A stretch of DNA of 64,000 nt, taken from assembly GCA_031553495.1 (NCBI GenBank), contig JAVBLN010000046.1:1-64000 (forward strand), given 5' to 3'. Shown one piece after another: positions 15,983 to 24,219 of this stretch (position 1 is the stretch's first letter; every line of letters starts with the position of its first letter). The notes under the pieces were generated by a model. That model ran no database searches, was not told the DNA's origin, and was given only the letters and a program-made list of their open reading frames with translations. Position numbers and translations under genes: made by a program. This DNA comes from Pinibacter sp031553495. Lineage in GTDB: Bacteria > Bacteroidota > Bacteroidia > Chitinophagales > Chitinophagaceae.

Positions 15983-18745
15983 ATGAAGCAATTGGTACTC
16001 ACCGTAATCGTTATGATTGGCATGAATAATGCTTTTGGCCAGTTTGAGAACCTTGAGGAAAGACTACAGAAAAAAGACAGCTTAAATGTTAATCTGCCGC
16101 GGGAAAAGATATTTATTCACTATGATAAACCTTTTTATAAAACCGGAGATACATTATGGCTGAAAGGTTATTTAGCAACCGCGGATGAAAATATTGGAAC
16201 CGACAGCAGTAAAATAGCCTATGTTGAAATTATAAATTCACAAAATGAAATAGTTAAACGAATTAGTACTCCCTGTTTTGCAGGTGGTTTTTTAAATAAT
16301 GTTACACTCAGTAAAGAAGAGTTTAAACAAGGGTATTACCTGTTAAGGTCTTATACCAACTGGATGCGCAATTTTGGCGATTCATTGTTTTTTGAAAGTC
16401 GTTTCAAAATAATTGACCCCGCTTCCGACGCATGGGCTGTATCATTTAAAAAAATGTTTATACAGGATAATCATTTATTACTCGAGGCGGTTCTTAAATC
16501 TCAAGATAAATTAGCGGTTATTAATAAAAAAGTTACCGTAAGCATACTGTCAAAAAATAAAGAACTGTTTAAATTTCGGACAGCAACAGATTATGCCGGA
16601 AATCTTTTACTTGATACTACACTGAAGAATGATGTGAGCAACCAGGCATTGGTTCTTGAAATTTCCGACAGGGATAACGTGTTATTACAAATGCCGGTGA
16701 AGGCAAATGAGAAACAACATGTGGATTTACAATTTCTTCCTGAAGGTGGATCGTTCATTGCCGGAAAAATGCAAAAACTGGGTTTCAAAGCGTTAAATAT
16801 TTATGGCAAAGGCATTGATGTGAAAGGAATTATTAAGGATAGCAAAGGTGCTGCAATAACAAAATTTGAGCCTGTTTTTAAAGGTATGGGAGCAGTTTCT
16901 TTTATTTCTCAACCCAACGAAGTGTATACGGCATTTCTCGAAAACGGTATGTCGTTTCCACTGCCTGCCCCGCAGGTATCGGGCACCACTTTGCAGGTAA
17001 CAGATGATAACGATAGCCTGGTGTTGCACATTGACGCCACGCAGGATTTGCTGAGCAAAGGCTATTATTTTACCGCTTCCGCAAAGGGAATTACGTGTGC
17101 GCATGGCCGTATTAAACTGCCTTACACGCTAAAGCTTGCCAGAACAGTGTTCCCTTCCGGCATAGTACATTTTACTCTTTATAATGCAGCCGGTAATATT
17201 GTGAATGAAAGAGTGGTTTTTGTTTGGCATAATGACGAATTAAAGCTTGATATACTTCCAAACAAACAACAGTATTTGCAAAAGGATAGTGTGATGTTGT
17301 TGTTAAAAGCAAAAGATCACAATGATAAAAATGTGCAAGGCCATTTTTCAATTGCAGTGATTGATACAAGCCAGGTAAAGTTGTTACAGAACATGGAGAA
17401 TTTGCTTAGCTATATGGTTTTAAGCTCTGACCTGAAAGGTGAAATAGAGGAGCCTTATTATTATTTTCAACATCCACGATCGGAAGCTACGGACGCGTTG
17501 ATGCTTACACAAGGCTGGGTAAGTTATAACTGGCAAAATATGCAGATGGCATATAACTACGAAAAAGAATTCTTTGTAACCGGAAAAGTAACCAATGTTT
17601 TTCATAAGCCAACTCCTCATTCAAGCGTTGCACTATTTGGTAAAGAAGGAATAGACCATGTTTTTTTTGTGGATACGGTAACCAATGATAAAGGCGTTTT
17701 TACTTTTACGAAGTTTCCATATTTTTCAAAAGACAGCGTGAGCCTGGTAATTAGAGCGCTTAATAAAAAGGGAAAAGCTTTTAATGTTGGCATTGCGTTA
17801 CAAGAGCCTGTTTACCCTGGTTATTCATCCAACAAAATTCTTTCTTCGGATGAAAATATTTTGTTTGATACCATGGCCAGGCAGTATGTAAATCATAATA
17901 CTTTTTTATCTGAACAATTAAGGAAAGACGGTCGTTTTTTACCCGAAGTAGTAGTAACAGCAAAACTAAAAATTAAAGGCTCGAAAAACTTGAATGTAGA
18001 TGGTGGCGCTGATGAAACCATTTTTGAAGCAACTTTGAATACGATGCCAAAGGAAACCTTACTGGATGTGCTTTTCAAAAAAGTTGACGGATTTCGCCAG
18101 GGTTCGCCGCCGAAAAGCGTAAAGCAATGCTATATGATAAAATCCAATATTGTTTGTTTTATAATTGATGGCGTAGATCTTAACTTTTTTTATGATCCTG
18201 AAAATGGTACAGGTAGTGCTATAGACTATATCCAGTTTCTTGATACCTATCTTAAATTCTTTTCGGCTGAGGATATTAGAGGAATAGAAGTAATGAATTC
18301 TCCCAGATATAATAGCACCTATAAAGCTGCTTATCTTACACTTGAAGAAAGATTTAATGCCTCACCTCTGAAAGTTGATTATTCCTTCATTGAGATCACA
18401 ACGAAAGCCGGGTACGGTCCAACAGCCAGGAAAACGCCAGGTATATATTTGTATAAGCCTTTAGCTCCCGTTTTTGGTAAGCAGTTTTATAGTCCGCGGT
18501 ATACTTCGCCGGATGAAAAAACTGTGTTTCCGGATATGCGCTCCACTGTTTATTGGAATCCATTAGTACTCACCAACAGCAGCGGCGAGGCGCATATTTC
18601 ATTTTACACTTCGGAAAGCAATAGCAGCTATATCATCGTTCTGCAAGGCACAGGCTTTACGGGAGGAATTGGTGTGTTGTATAAGCCGCTGAAGGTGGCG
18701 GAGCGGGATGCTGGTGGCAGGGAGCAAGTTGCAGATTTCCAATGA
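15983..18745 (+). CDS. Exported MG2-domain protein with TonB-plug-like region
   Basis: A 920-residue exported protein. The chosen ATG gives a clean signal peptide (MKQLVLTVIVMIGMNNAFGQ); an upstream ATG at 15929 would add 18 residues before it. Residues about 35-125 resemble a macroglobulin MG2 domain (EKIFIHYDKPFYKTGDTLWLK). Several beta-sandwich repeats follow. Around residues 650-720 there is a plug-like stretch starting LPEVVVTAKLK and containing DVLFKKVDGFRQG. The end (VYWNPLVLTNSSGEAHISF) again resembles macroglobulin-type domains. Such Bacteroidota proteins are usually annotated as hypothetical or carboxypeptidase-regulatory-like. There is no beta-barrel, so it is not a full TonB receptor. 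Likely envelope-associated; role unknown. Confidence 0.75.
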   Translation: MKQLVLTVIVMIGMNNAFGQFENLEERLQKKDSLNVNLPREKIFIHYDKPFYKTGDTLWLKGYLATADENIGTDSSKIAYVEIINSQNEIVKRISTPCFAGGFLNNVTLSKEEFKQGYYLLRSYTNWMRNFGDSLFFESRFKIIDPASDAWAVSFKKMFIQDNHLLLEAVLKSQDKLAVINKKVTVSILSKNKELFKFRTATDYAGNLLLDTTLKNDVSNQALVLEISDRDNVLLQMPVKANEKQHVDLQFLPEGGSFIAGKMQKLGFKALNIYGKGIDVKGIIKDSKGAAITKFEPVFKGMGAVSFISQPNEVYTAFLENGMSFPLPAPQVSGTTLQVTDDNDSLVLHIDATQDLLSKGYYFTASAKGITCAHGRIKLPYTLKLARTVFPSGIVHFTLYNAAGNIVNERVVFVWHNDELKLDILPNKQQYLQKDSVMLLLKAKDHNDKNVQGHFSIAVIDTSQVKLLQNMENLLSYMVLSSDLKGEIEEPYYYFQHPRSEATDALMLTQGWVSYNWQNMQMAYNYEKEFFVTGKVTNVFHKPTPHSSVALFGKEGIDHVFFVDTVTNDKGVFTFTKFPYFSKDSVSLVIRALNKKGKAFNVGIALQEPVYPGYSSNKILSSDENILFDTMARQYVNHNTFLSEQLRKDGRFLPEVVVTAKLKIKGSKNLNVDGGADETIFEATLNTMPKETLLDVLFKKVDGFRQGSPPKSVKQCYMIKSNIVCFIIDGVDLNFFYDPENGTGSAIDYIQFLDTYLKFFSAEDIRGIEVMNSPRYNSTYKAAYLTLEERFNASPLKVDYSFIEITTKAGYGPTARKTPGIYLYKPLAPVFGKQFYSPRYTSPDEKTVFPDMRSTVYWNPLVLTNSSGEAHISFYTSESNSSYIIVLQGTGFTGGIGVLYKPLKVAERDAGGREQVADFQ

Positions 18746-19040
18746 TAAGAGGTTTTATAATTAGTGAGGCGTTTGCATTTAATAGCGAAGGTTGTACCCC
18801 AGCCCTGTATCCTGAAACTTGCAACCTGCAACCTGCAACTGGCAACCGGCCACCCGCCCTTCCCTCCCTTGCATCTTCCAAAGCTTTTCCCTAATTTTGC
18901 ACTGCTGCAGGCGGATTTGTTTATTGTTCGGCCTGCGCTAAGTAAAAACTGAACTAATAAACGATTGAAATAATCCTGACCGCATCTTCTTGATATATTT
19001 CCTCGTTGGTTTGTTCGGTTTACAAAGCATGTTACACCTT
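18746..19040. repeat. Intergenic stretch with 7-bp repeat between the MG2 gene and metH
   Basis: GCAACCT/GCAACCT/GCAACTG/GCAACCG units at 18816-18846. The rest is A/T-rich with no gene seen. K-elements 10 and 11 follow to 19240. Confidence 0.65.
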
Positions 19041-19119
19041 GCTGAATAGAATTACAATTGTACAAGTGTGCGACGCAAGAAAAGTTGATAGTAGCAATAC
19101 AGATGACCCACAAAAAAAT
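19041..19119 (-). repeat. K-element 10, A-last, box type B
   Basis: GAATAGAATTACAATT, GTACAAGTGTGCGACGCAAG, AAAAGTTGATAGTAGCAATA, CAGATGACCC, then an A-tract. It is arranged tail-to-tail (A-tract facing T-tract) with K-element 11. Confidence 0.75.
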
Positions 19120-19160
19120 AGCATTGAATATGATGTTCGATTGATTTTTTGTTATGGATC

Positions 19161-19240
19161 ATTTTGTGGGAACCGGCATTTGAGCCTTGATTGAACTTTG
19201 CTTGCGACGCTCCGTTCAACGGCTGTAATTCTATTGAACA
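19161..19240 (+). repeat. K-element 11, T-first, box type C
   Basis: TTTTGTGGGAACCGGCATTT, then box TTGCGACGCTCCGTTCAAC and GGCTGTAATTCTATTGAAC. It ends 57 bp before the metH N-part gene. Its box is identical to those of K-elements 3 and 27. Confidence 0.78.
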
Positions 19241-19296
19241 ATTTGAAAATACCTGTAGTGTTTTTAGCTTTTTAAAATTTTAAATTTCGATTAAAT

Positions 19297-20304
19297 ATGT
19301 CGGATATAAGAAAGGAACTGGAAAAAAGGATTCTTGTTATTGATGGCGCAATGGGCACTATGATACAGCGCTATAAATTAACAGAAGCCGATTATCGCGG
19401 CGACAGGTTTAAAAACTGGCATTGCGATATAAAAGGCAACAACGATCTTTTAAGTATAACGAGGCCTGATGTAATTATTGCCATTCACAAGCAATACCTG
19501 CATGCCGGCGCCGACATTATTGAAACCAATACTTTCAGCAGCACTGTTATTGCGCAGGCAGATTACGATATGCAAGCGCTGGCGTATGAGCTGAATGTGG
19601 CTTCGGCGCAATGCGTGAAAAAAGCAATTGATGAATATGGCGCTGAAACCGGCGATACACGGCCAAAGTTTATCGCAGGTTCAATTGGTCCGCTTAATAA
19701 AACGCTGAGCCTTTCTCCTGATGTAAATAATCCCGGCTATCGTGCGGTAACGTTCGATGAAGTGGTGAGCGCTTATACAGAACAGATCCGCGGATTGGTG
19801 GATGGTGGTGTGGATGTACTATTGATTGAAACAGTTTTTGACACACTAAACGCGAAAGGCGCCATTTACGCGGCAAAGAAATTTTTCCGTGATAACGGTA
19901 TTCCTGAGCTTCCAATTATGATCAGCGGAACTATTACGGATGCCAGCGGACGCACACTGAGCGGACAAACATTGGAAGCATTCTATATTTCGGTGGCGCA
20001 TGCCAAGCCGCTGAGTGTGGGACTGAACTGCGCACTAGGTGCATCTGAAATGCGGCCGCATATTGAAGAGCTTTCTCAATTGGCGGATTGCTATGTATCG
20101 GCATATCCCAATGCGGGATTACCAAACGCGATGGGCGAGTATGATGAACAGCCACACGAAACAGCACATTTTCTTGAAGACTGGGCAAAGGAAGGTTTTG
20201 TAAATATCGTGGGCGGTTGCTGCGGCACCACCCCCGATCATATCAAATGCATTGCTGACAGTGTGAAAAGTATAAAGCCGAGGACGGTGGTGGTTATGGT
20301 TTGA
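19297..20304 (+). CDS. metH: Methionine synthase, homocysteine-binding module (split MetH)
   Basis: A 335-residue homocysteine S-methyltransferase domain, equivalent to the first third of E. coli MetH. It binds and activates homocysteine through zinc held by three cysteines, here Cys245 (GLNCALGAS) and Cys308-Cys309 (GGCCGTTP). The DGAMGTMIQ start and NTFSST strand are canonical. The remaining MetH modules are encoded 154 bp downstream, so the enzyme must assemble from two chains. Such a split is common in Bacteroidota. The gap between the halves is filled by an inverted repeat beginning at the stop codon. No SAM riboswitch is visible upstream. Confidence 0.93.
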   Translation: MSDIRKELEKRILVIDGAMGTMIQRYKLTEADYRGDRFKNWHCDIKGNNDLLSITRPDVIIAIHKQYLHAGADIIETNTFSSTVIAQADYDMQALAYELNVASAQCVKKAIDEYGAETGDTRPKFIAGSIGPLNKTLSLSPDVNNPGYRAVTFDEVVSAYTEQIRGLVDGGVDVLLIETVFDTLNAKGAIYAAKKFFRDNGIPELPIMISGTITDASGRTLSGQTLEAFYISVAHAKPLSVGLNCALGASEMRPHIEELSQLADCYVSAYPNAGLPNAMGEYDEQPHETAHFLEDWAKEGFVNIVGGCCGTTPDHIKCIADSVKSIKPRTVVVMV

Positions 20305-20437
20305 ACCACGAAGGCACAAAGGCACGGAGGGGCACAAAGTCTGTGTAATATACGTTACTAACAAAGGCATGTTGCCATCAATAAGGTATTTTAGAATTTG
20401 CTTTGTGTTTCTTTGTGCCTCCGTGACTTGGTGGTTA
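20304..20437. repeat. AACCAC-type inverted repeat separating the two metH genes
   Basis: The left arm AACCACGAAGGCACAAAGGC begins on the stop codon of the first gene. The right arm is its imperfect complement, ending TGACTTGGTGGTT, with CTTTGTGTTTCTTTGTGCC inside it at about 9-bp period. Related tracts occur at 33633-33678, 44990-45096 and 56260-56287. Confidence 0.75.
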
Positions 20438-20458
20438 AAAAACTAAGAACAAACAATT

Positions 20459-23206
20459 ATGAAATCAACATATCTTTCTCTTTCCGGACTGGAGCCGCTG
20501 GTGGTGAGGCCCGAGATGAATTTTGTGAACGTTGGCGAACGAACCAATGTAACAGGCTCAAAGAAATTTGCACGTCTCATTAAAGACGGCAATTATGAAG
20601 AAGCATTAAGCGTAGCCCGCCAGCAGGTGGAAAATGGTGCGCAAATACTTGACATCAATATGGATGACGCCTTATTGGACGGCGTTCAGGCAATGACCAC
20701 CTTTGTTAATCTTGTACAAAGCGAACCGGACATTGCGAAAATTCCACTTATGATGGATTCTTCAAAATTCGCGATCATAGAAGCAGGATTAAAATGCGCA
20801 CAGGGTAAATGCATTGTAAACTCCATTTCACTAAAAGAAGGCGAAGAGAAATTTATTGAGCAGGCTTATATATGTAAAGATTTCGGCGCAGCAGTAATTG
20901 TAATGGCATTTGATGAAAAAGGCCAGGCTGATACATTGCAGCGCAAAGTAGAAATTTCCGAACGTGCATATAAAATACTTACAGAGAAAGTAGGTTTCTT
21001 ACCGCAGGATATTATTTTCGATCTCAACATATTCGCCATTGCCACAGGTTTGGAAGAGCATAACAATTATGCAGTTGACTTCATAGAAGCTACACGCATA
21101 CTAAAGCAAAAATTTCCGTTGATAAAAGTTAGTGGCGGCGTGAGCAATCTTTCATTTTCATTTAGAGGAAATGAACCGGTGCGTGAAGCCATGCATGCGG
21201 TTTTCCTGTATCATGCCATAAAAGCCGGGATGGATATGGGCATTGTAAATGCCGGGCAATTGCAGGTATACGATGAAATAGAACCGGCACTGCGAGAGCT
21301 TTGCGAAGATGTAATCCTGAATAGAAATAATGACAACAACGAGGCTACTGATAAACTCATCGTGTTTGCCGAAACCGTTAAAAGCAAGGGCAAAGAAGAA
21401 AAGAAAGATGAAGCATGGAGAAGCACATCGGTGGAAGAACGTTTGAAACATGCGCTGGTATTGGGTATTACAGATTATATAGAAGCCGATACGGAAGAGG
21501 CGCGGCAAAAATATTCCAAACCGCTTGATGTGATTGAAGGCCCGCTTATGGATGGAATGAATGTGGTGGGCGATTTATTTGGCGCAGGAAAAATGTTTTT
21601 ACCGCAAGTAGTAAAAAGCGCACGCGTAATGAAGAAAAGTGTTGCCGTGCTTACGCCTTATATTGAAGAAGAAAAAAAGAAAAGGCAGCTCCCTTTATCC
21701 CCCGAAGAGGGAACTGAAGAAGCATTACCTCAGGGTGCTTCCAAAATCCCCCCTTCGGGGGGCGGGGGGGCTCCAAAAATTTTACTTGCCACTGTAAAAG
21801 GTGATGTGCATGATATAGGGAAAAACATAGTGGGCGTTGTGCTGGGCTGTAATGGCTATGATGTGATTGATATGGGAGTAATGGTACCCACTGAAAAAAT
21901 TCTTGATACCGCGGTAAAAGAAAATGCGGACATTATTGGATTAAGCGGCCTCATTACTCCATCGCTTGATGAAATGGTGCATGTGGCAAAAGAAATGAAA
22001 CGTCGCGGATTAAAGCAGCCATTATTGATCGGTGGCGCTACTACATCCCGCACGCATACTGCTGTAAAAATTGCGCCTGAGTATGAGGAAGGCGTTGTGC
22101 ACGTGCTGGATGCCTCACGCAGCGTAACGGTTGCCGGTAACCTGTTGAATAAAGAACAAAAGGGAGGCTTTTTAAATAATATCGGTAACGAATACACGAA
22201 ATTAAGAGAAGATTTCGCCAGTAAGAAAACTGTAAAAACATATTTGCCTTTTGCTGAAGTACAAAACAATCAGGCAAAAGTAAATTGGAATACGTTCACA
22301 CCAACGCAACCCGCATTTACCGGAGTGAAAGTTTTTGAAGACTATGATTTAAGTGAAATAGCTCGCTATATTGACTGGGCTCCATTTTTTATTGCATGGG
22401 AATTGGGAGGCCGTTATCCTGAAATATTATGTGACGATGTGGTAGGAAAAGAAGCAACCAAATTGTACAATGACGCGAATCTTTTGCTTAGTAAAATTAT
22501 TGAAGAAAAATGGTTAAGAGCCAAGGGTGTCATTGGTTTTTGGAAAGCGTCGAAAGTGGCGCCGGACACGGTTTCGATTCATTCGCATACCAACAAAAAA
22601 ATTAATCTTGAATTTCTGCGTCAGCAGATAAAAAAAGCGCCCGGCCAGCCTAACTTTTCTTTAGCGGATTTTATTCTGCCCGCGGAAAAAGGAGACGACT
22701 ACCTTGGCGCGTTCACGGTAACTGTTCATGGCATTGAACCTCATTTAAAAAGGTTTATTGACGAACATGATGATTATAATAAAATCATGTTACAAGTACT
22801 TGCAGACAGGTTGGTGGAAGCATTTGCCGAATGCTTGCATGAAAGAGTTCGCAAGGAGTATTGGGGTTATGATAAAACGGAACAATTGAGCAATGAAGAA
22901 TTGATTAAAGAAAAATATCACGGCATCCGCCCCGCGCCGGGATATCCGGCTTGCCCTGATCATACTGAAAAGTATAAACTCTTTGAGCTTTTAGGCGGCG
23001 AAGAAACAACAAGCATTCATCTTACCGAGTCGTTGGCTATGTATCCTGCGGCTTCAGTTTGCGGATGGTATTTTGGCAATCCTGAAAGTAAATATTTTGG
23101 TGTGGGTAAAATAGAAAAAGACCAGGTGGAAGATTATGCAAAGCGTAAGGGAATGAGCATTGATGAAGTGGAGAAATGGCTGAGCCCCATTTTGGAATAC
23201 AAGTAA
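20459..23206 (+). CDS. metH: Methionine synthase, folate-, cobalamin- and activation modules (split MetH)
   Basis: The 915-residue second chain of B12-dependent methionine synthase. Domain order: pterin-binding barrel (FVNVGERTNVTGSKKF from about residue 22), helical B12 cap, Rossmann B12 domain with the cobalt-ligand His451 in GDVHDIGKN, and the C-terminal reactivation domain with RPAPGYPACPDHTEK and SLAMYPAASVCGWYF. It transfers the methyl group from 5-methyl-THF via cobalamin to homocysteine held by the upstream chain. Residues about 409-437 form a Gly/Pro-rich linker between cap and B12 domain, encoded by a hairpin-forming repeat (21684-21770). E. coli MetH has only a handful of residues there. 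An expanded linker is the only oddity. Confidence 0.95.
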   Translation: MKSTYLSLSGLEPLVVRPEMNFVNVGERTNVTGSKKFARLIKDGNYEEALSVARQQVENGAQILDINMDDALLDGVQAMTTFVNLVQSEPDIAKIPLMMDSSKFAIIEAGLKCAQGKCIVNSISLKEGEEKFIEQAYICKDFGAAVIVMAFDEKGQADTLQRKVEISERAYKILTEKVGFLPQDIIFDLNIFAIATGLEEHNNYAVDFIEATRILKQKFPLIKVSGGVSNLSFSFRGNEPVREAMHAVFLYHAIKAGMDMGIVNAGQLQVYDEIEPALRELCEDVILNRNNDNNEATDKLIVFAETVKSKGKEEKKDEAWRSTSVEERLKHALVLGITDYIEADTEEARQKYSKPLDVIEGPLMDGMNVVGDLFGAGKMFLPQVVKSARVMKKSVAVLTPYIEEEKKKRQLPLSPEEGTEEALPQGASKIPPSGGGGAPKILLATVKGDVHDIGKNIVGVVLGCNGYDVIDMGVMVPTEKILDTAVKENADIIGLSGLITPSLDEMVHVAKEMKRRGLKQPLLIGGATTSRTHTAVKIAPEYEEGVVHVLDASRSVTVAGNLLNKEQKGGFLNNIGNEYTKLREDFASKKTVKTYLPFAEVQNNQAKVNWNTFTPTQPAFTGVKVFEDYDLSEIARYIDWAPFFIAWELGGRYPEILCDDVVGKEATKLYNDANLLLSKIIEEKWLRAKGVIGFWKASKVAPDTVSIHSHTNKKINLEFLRQQIKKAPGQPNFSLADFILPAEKGDDYLGAFTVTVHGIEPHLKRFIDEHDDYNKIMLQVLADRLVEAFAECLHERVRKEYWGYDKTEQLSNEELIKEKYHGIRPAPGYPACPDHTEKYKLFELLGGEETTSIHLTESLAMYPAASVCGWYFGNPESKYFGVGKIEKDQVEDYAKRKGMSIDEVEKWLSPILEYK
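21684..21770 (+). repeat. Palindromic repeat inserted in frame within metH
   Basis: The stretch contains CCCCCCTTCGGGGGG (21748-21762) followed by G7, and CCCTTTATCCCCCGAAGAGGG upstream as a broken palindrome. It resembles the CCCTTCTCC/GGAGAAGGG intergenic hairpin at 40619-40639. It is translated as a Pro/Gly/Glu-rich linker of roughly 29 residues without interrupting the frame. Confidence 0.75.
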
Positions 23207-23209
23207 GTT

Positions 23210-23351
23210 GGGAGTTGAAAATTGAAAGTTGAAAGCGCTTATTGAATTGAGAATGGAGAGTTGAGAATGGAGAATGCTAAAGGTGTTAGATTAAGCAAGA
23301 TATTGACTTCTGACCTCTCTACTGCCCACTGCCCACTGTCAACTGCCCACT
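23210..23351. repeat. Composite of 7-bp repeats downstream of metH
   Basis: GAGTTGA/AAATTGA/AAGTTGA words start a few bases after the stop codon. Then come GAATGGA/GAGTTGA/GAATGGA, CTTCTGACCTCT and ACTGCCC/ACTGCCC/ACTGTCA/ACTGCCC. The composite leads directly into K-element 12. Confidence 0.78.
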
Positions 23352-23425
23352 AAAGTTCCAACCGTACAAGTGAGTGACACAACCGGAGCTTAATAGTAGC
23401 AATACCGCCGATCCAATAAAAAAAA
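23352..23425 (-). repeat. K-element 12, A-last, box type A
   Basis: TTCCAACCGTACAAGTGAGT, GACACAACCGGAGC (the one-base-longer CTCCGG variant), TTAATAGTAGCAATACCG, CCGATCC and an interrupted A-tract. It faces K-element 13 tail-to-tail across a terminator. Confidence 0.88.
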
Positions 23426-23456
23426 TTCTTGCTCATTTTTATGATGTATCAAGTAT

Positions 23457-23491
23457 AAAAATCGCACAGTATAATAAGTGCGATTTTTTTT
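23457..23491. terminator. Terminator hairpin nested between two K-elements
   Basis: AAAAATCGCAC (23457-23467), loop AGTATAATAA, GTGCGATTTTT (23478-23488), T-run to 23491. The perfect 11-bp stem is flanked by A- and T-tracts. The T-run is shared with the start of K-element 13. It probably ends the metH transcript. Confidence 0.85.
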
Positions 23492-23560
23492 GTGGACCGG
23501 CATTTGTGCTACTATTAAGCATCGTTGTGTCACTCACTTGTACGGTTGGAATTCTATGAG
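23483..23560 (+). repeat. K-element 13, T-first, box type A
   Basis: T8, GTGGACCGGCATTTGTGCTA, CTATTAAGCATCG, TTGTGTCACTCACTTGTAC, then GGTTGGAATTCTATGAGGC. Its T-tract is also the U-run of the upstream terminator. Confidence 0.9.
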
Positions 23561-23697
23561 GCAAGTGGGCAGTAAGCAGTAAGCAGTAAGCAGTGGGCAG
23601 TAAACAGTAGAGATGTTGGAAATCAGAAATCTCAATAGTAACAGGTAGCAGGTCGATGGTAGCAAGCGCCAGGGGCCTGTAACCTGCGACTTGTAAC
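23561..23697. repeat. 7-bp repeat spacer between K-elements 13 and 14
   Basis: AAGCAGT x3, GGGCAGT, AAACAGT, then GTAACAG/GTAGCAG/GTCGATG/GTAGCAA and CTGTAAC/CTGCGAC/TTGTAAC. Three different heptamer words occur in 137 bp with strict 7-bp period. Confidence 0.78.
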
Positions 23698-23755
23698 CGC
23701 TCAATAGCATTCCTCTGTACAAGTGTATGACACAATGATACTTCAACTATTAGGC
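23698..23755 (-). repeat. K-element 14, A-last, partial and diverged
   Basis: CGCTCAATAGCATTCCTCT, GTACAAGTGTATGACACAAT, GATACTTCAACTATTAGG. The A-tract side is largely lost. It ends 39 bp before the mutarotase gene. Confidence 0.7.
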
Positions 23756-23793
23756 TTTTCCCCGATCTTTACACGAACCGAAAAAATAAAAAA

Positions 23794-24183
23794 ATGGAAA
23801 GCAAACACACAGGTTATCAGGTAAAAGAATATCGACAACCGGTAAAACGCTATTGTCAAACGCTTGATTTGGTGGACGATCCGGCATTAATGGAAGAGTA
23901 TAAAAAATGCCATAGTAAAGAAAATTTCTGGAAAGAAATTGGAGACGGTATAAAGTCTGTAGGCATTTTAGATATGCAGATCTATCAATTAGGAACCCGG
24001 CTTTTCATGATAGTTGAAACACCGCTCGACTTTGATTGGGACTCCGCGTTTAAAAAACTGGCCACACTTCCGCGCCAGGCAGAGTGGGAAGAAAAAATGT
24101 CTGTGTTTCAAAAAACCTTTCCTGGCGCAACTTCTGCGGAAAAATGGCAATTAATGGAAAAAATATTTTGTATTTATAATTGA
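23794..24183 (+). CDS. L-rhamnose mutarotase family protein (probably L-fucose mutarotase)
   Basis: A 129-residue ferredoxin-like-fold protein of the RhaM (DUF718) family, which interconverts alpha and beta anomers of 6-deoxyhexoses. The family pattern is visible in KRYCQTLDLVDDPALMEEYKKC with a His, then FWKEIGDGIKSVGILDMQIY, then TPLDFDWDSAF and a final EKWQLMEKIF. Although the family is named for rhamnose, the gene heads a cluster whose isomerase and permease are of the L-fucose type. L-fucose is therefore the more likely substrate. It is separated from the GntR gene by 36 bp and is probably co-transcribed. Confidence 0.87.
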   Translation: MESKHTGYQVKEYRQPVKRYCQTLDLVDDPALMEEYKKCHSKENFWKEIGDGIKSVGILDMQIYQLGTRLFMIVETPLDFDWDSAFKKLATLPRQAEWEEKMSVFQKTFPGATSAEKWQLMEKIFCIYN

Positions 24184-24219
24184 TTTTTCGTTAGCTTGCA
24201 TCAGCACAGTTCAGCACAG

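Noticed and set aside
19241..19296. SAM or cobalamin riboswitch upstream of metH
   Set aside because: Only 56 bp separate K-element 11 from the start, A/T-rich, without any aptamer motif.
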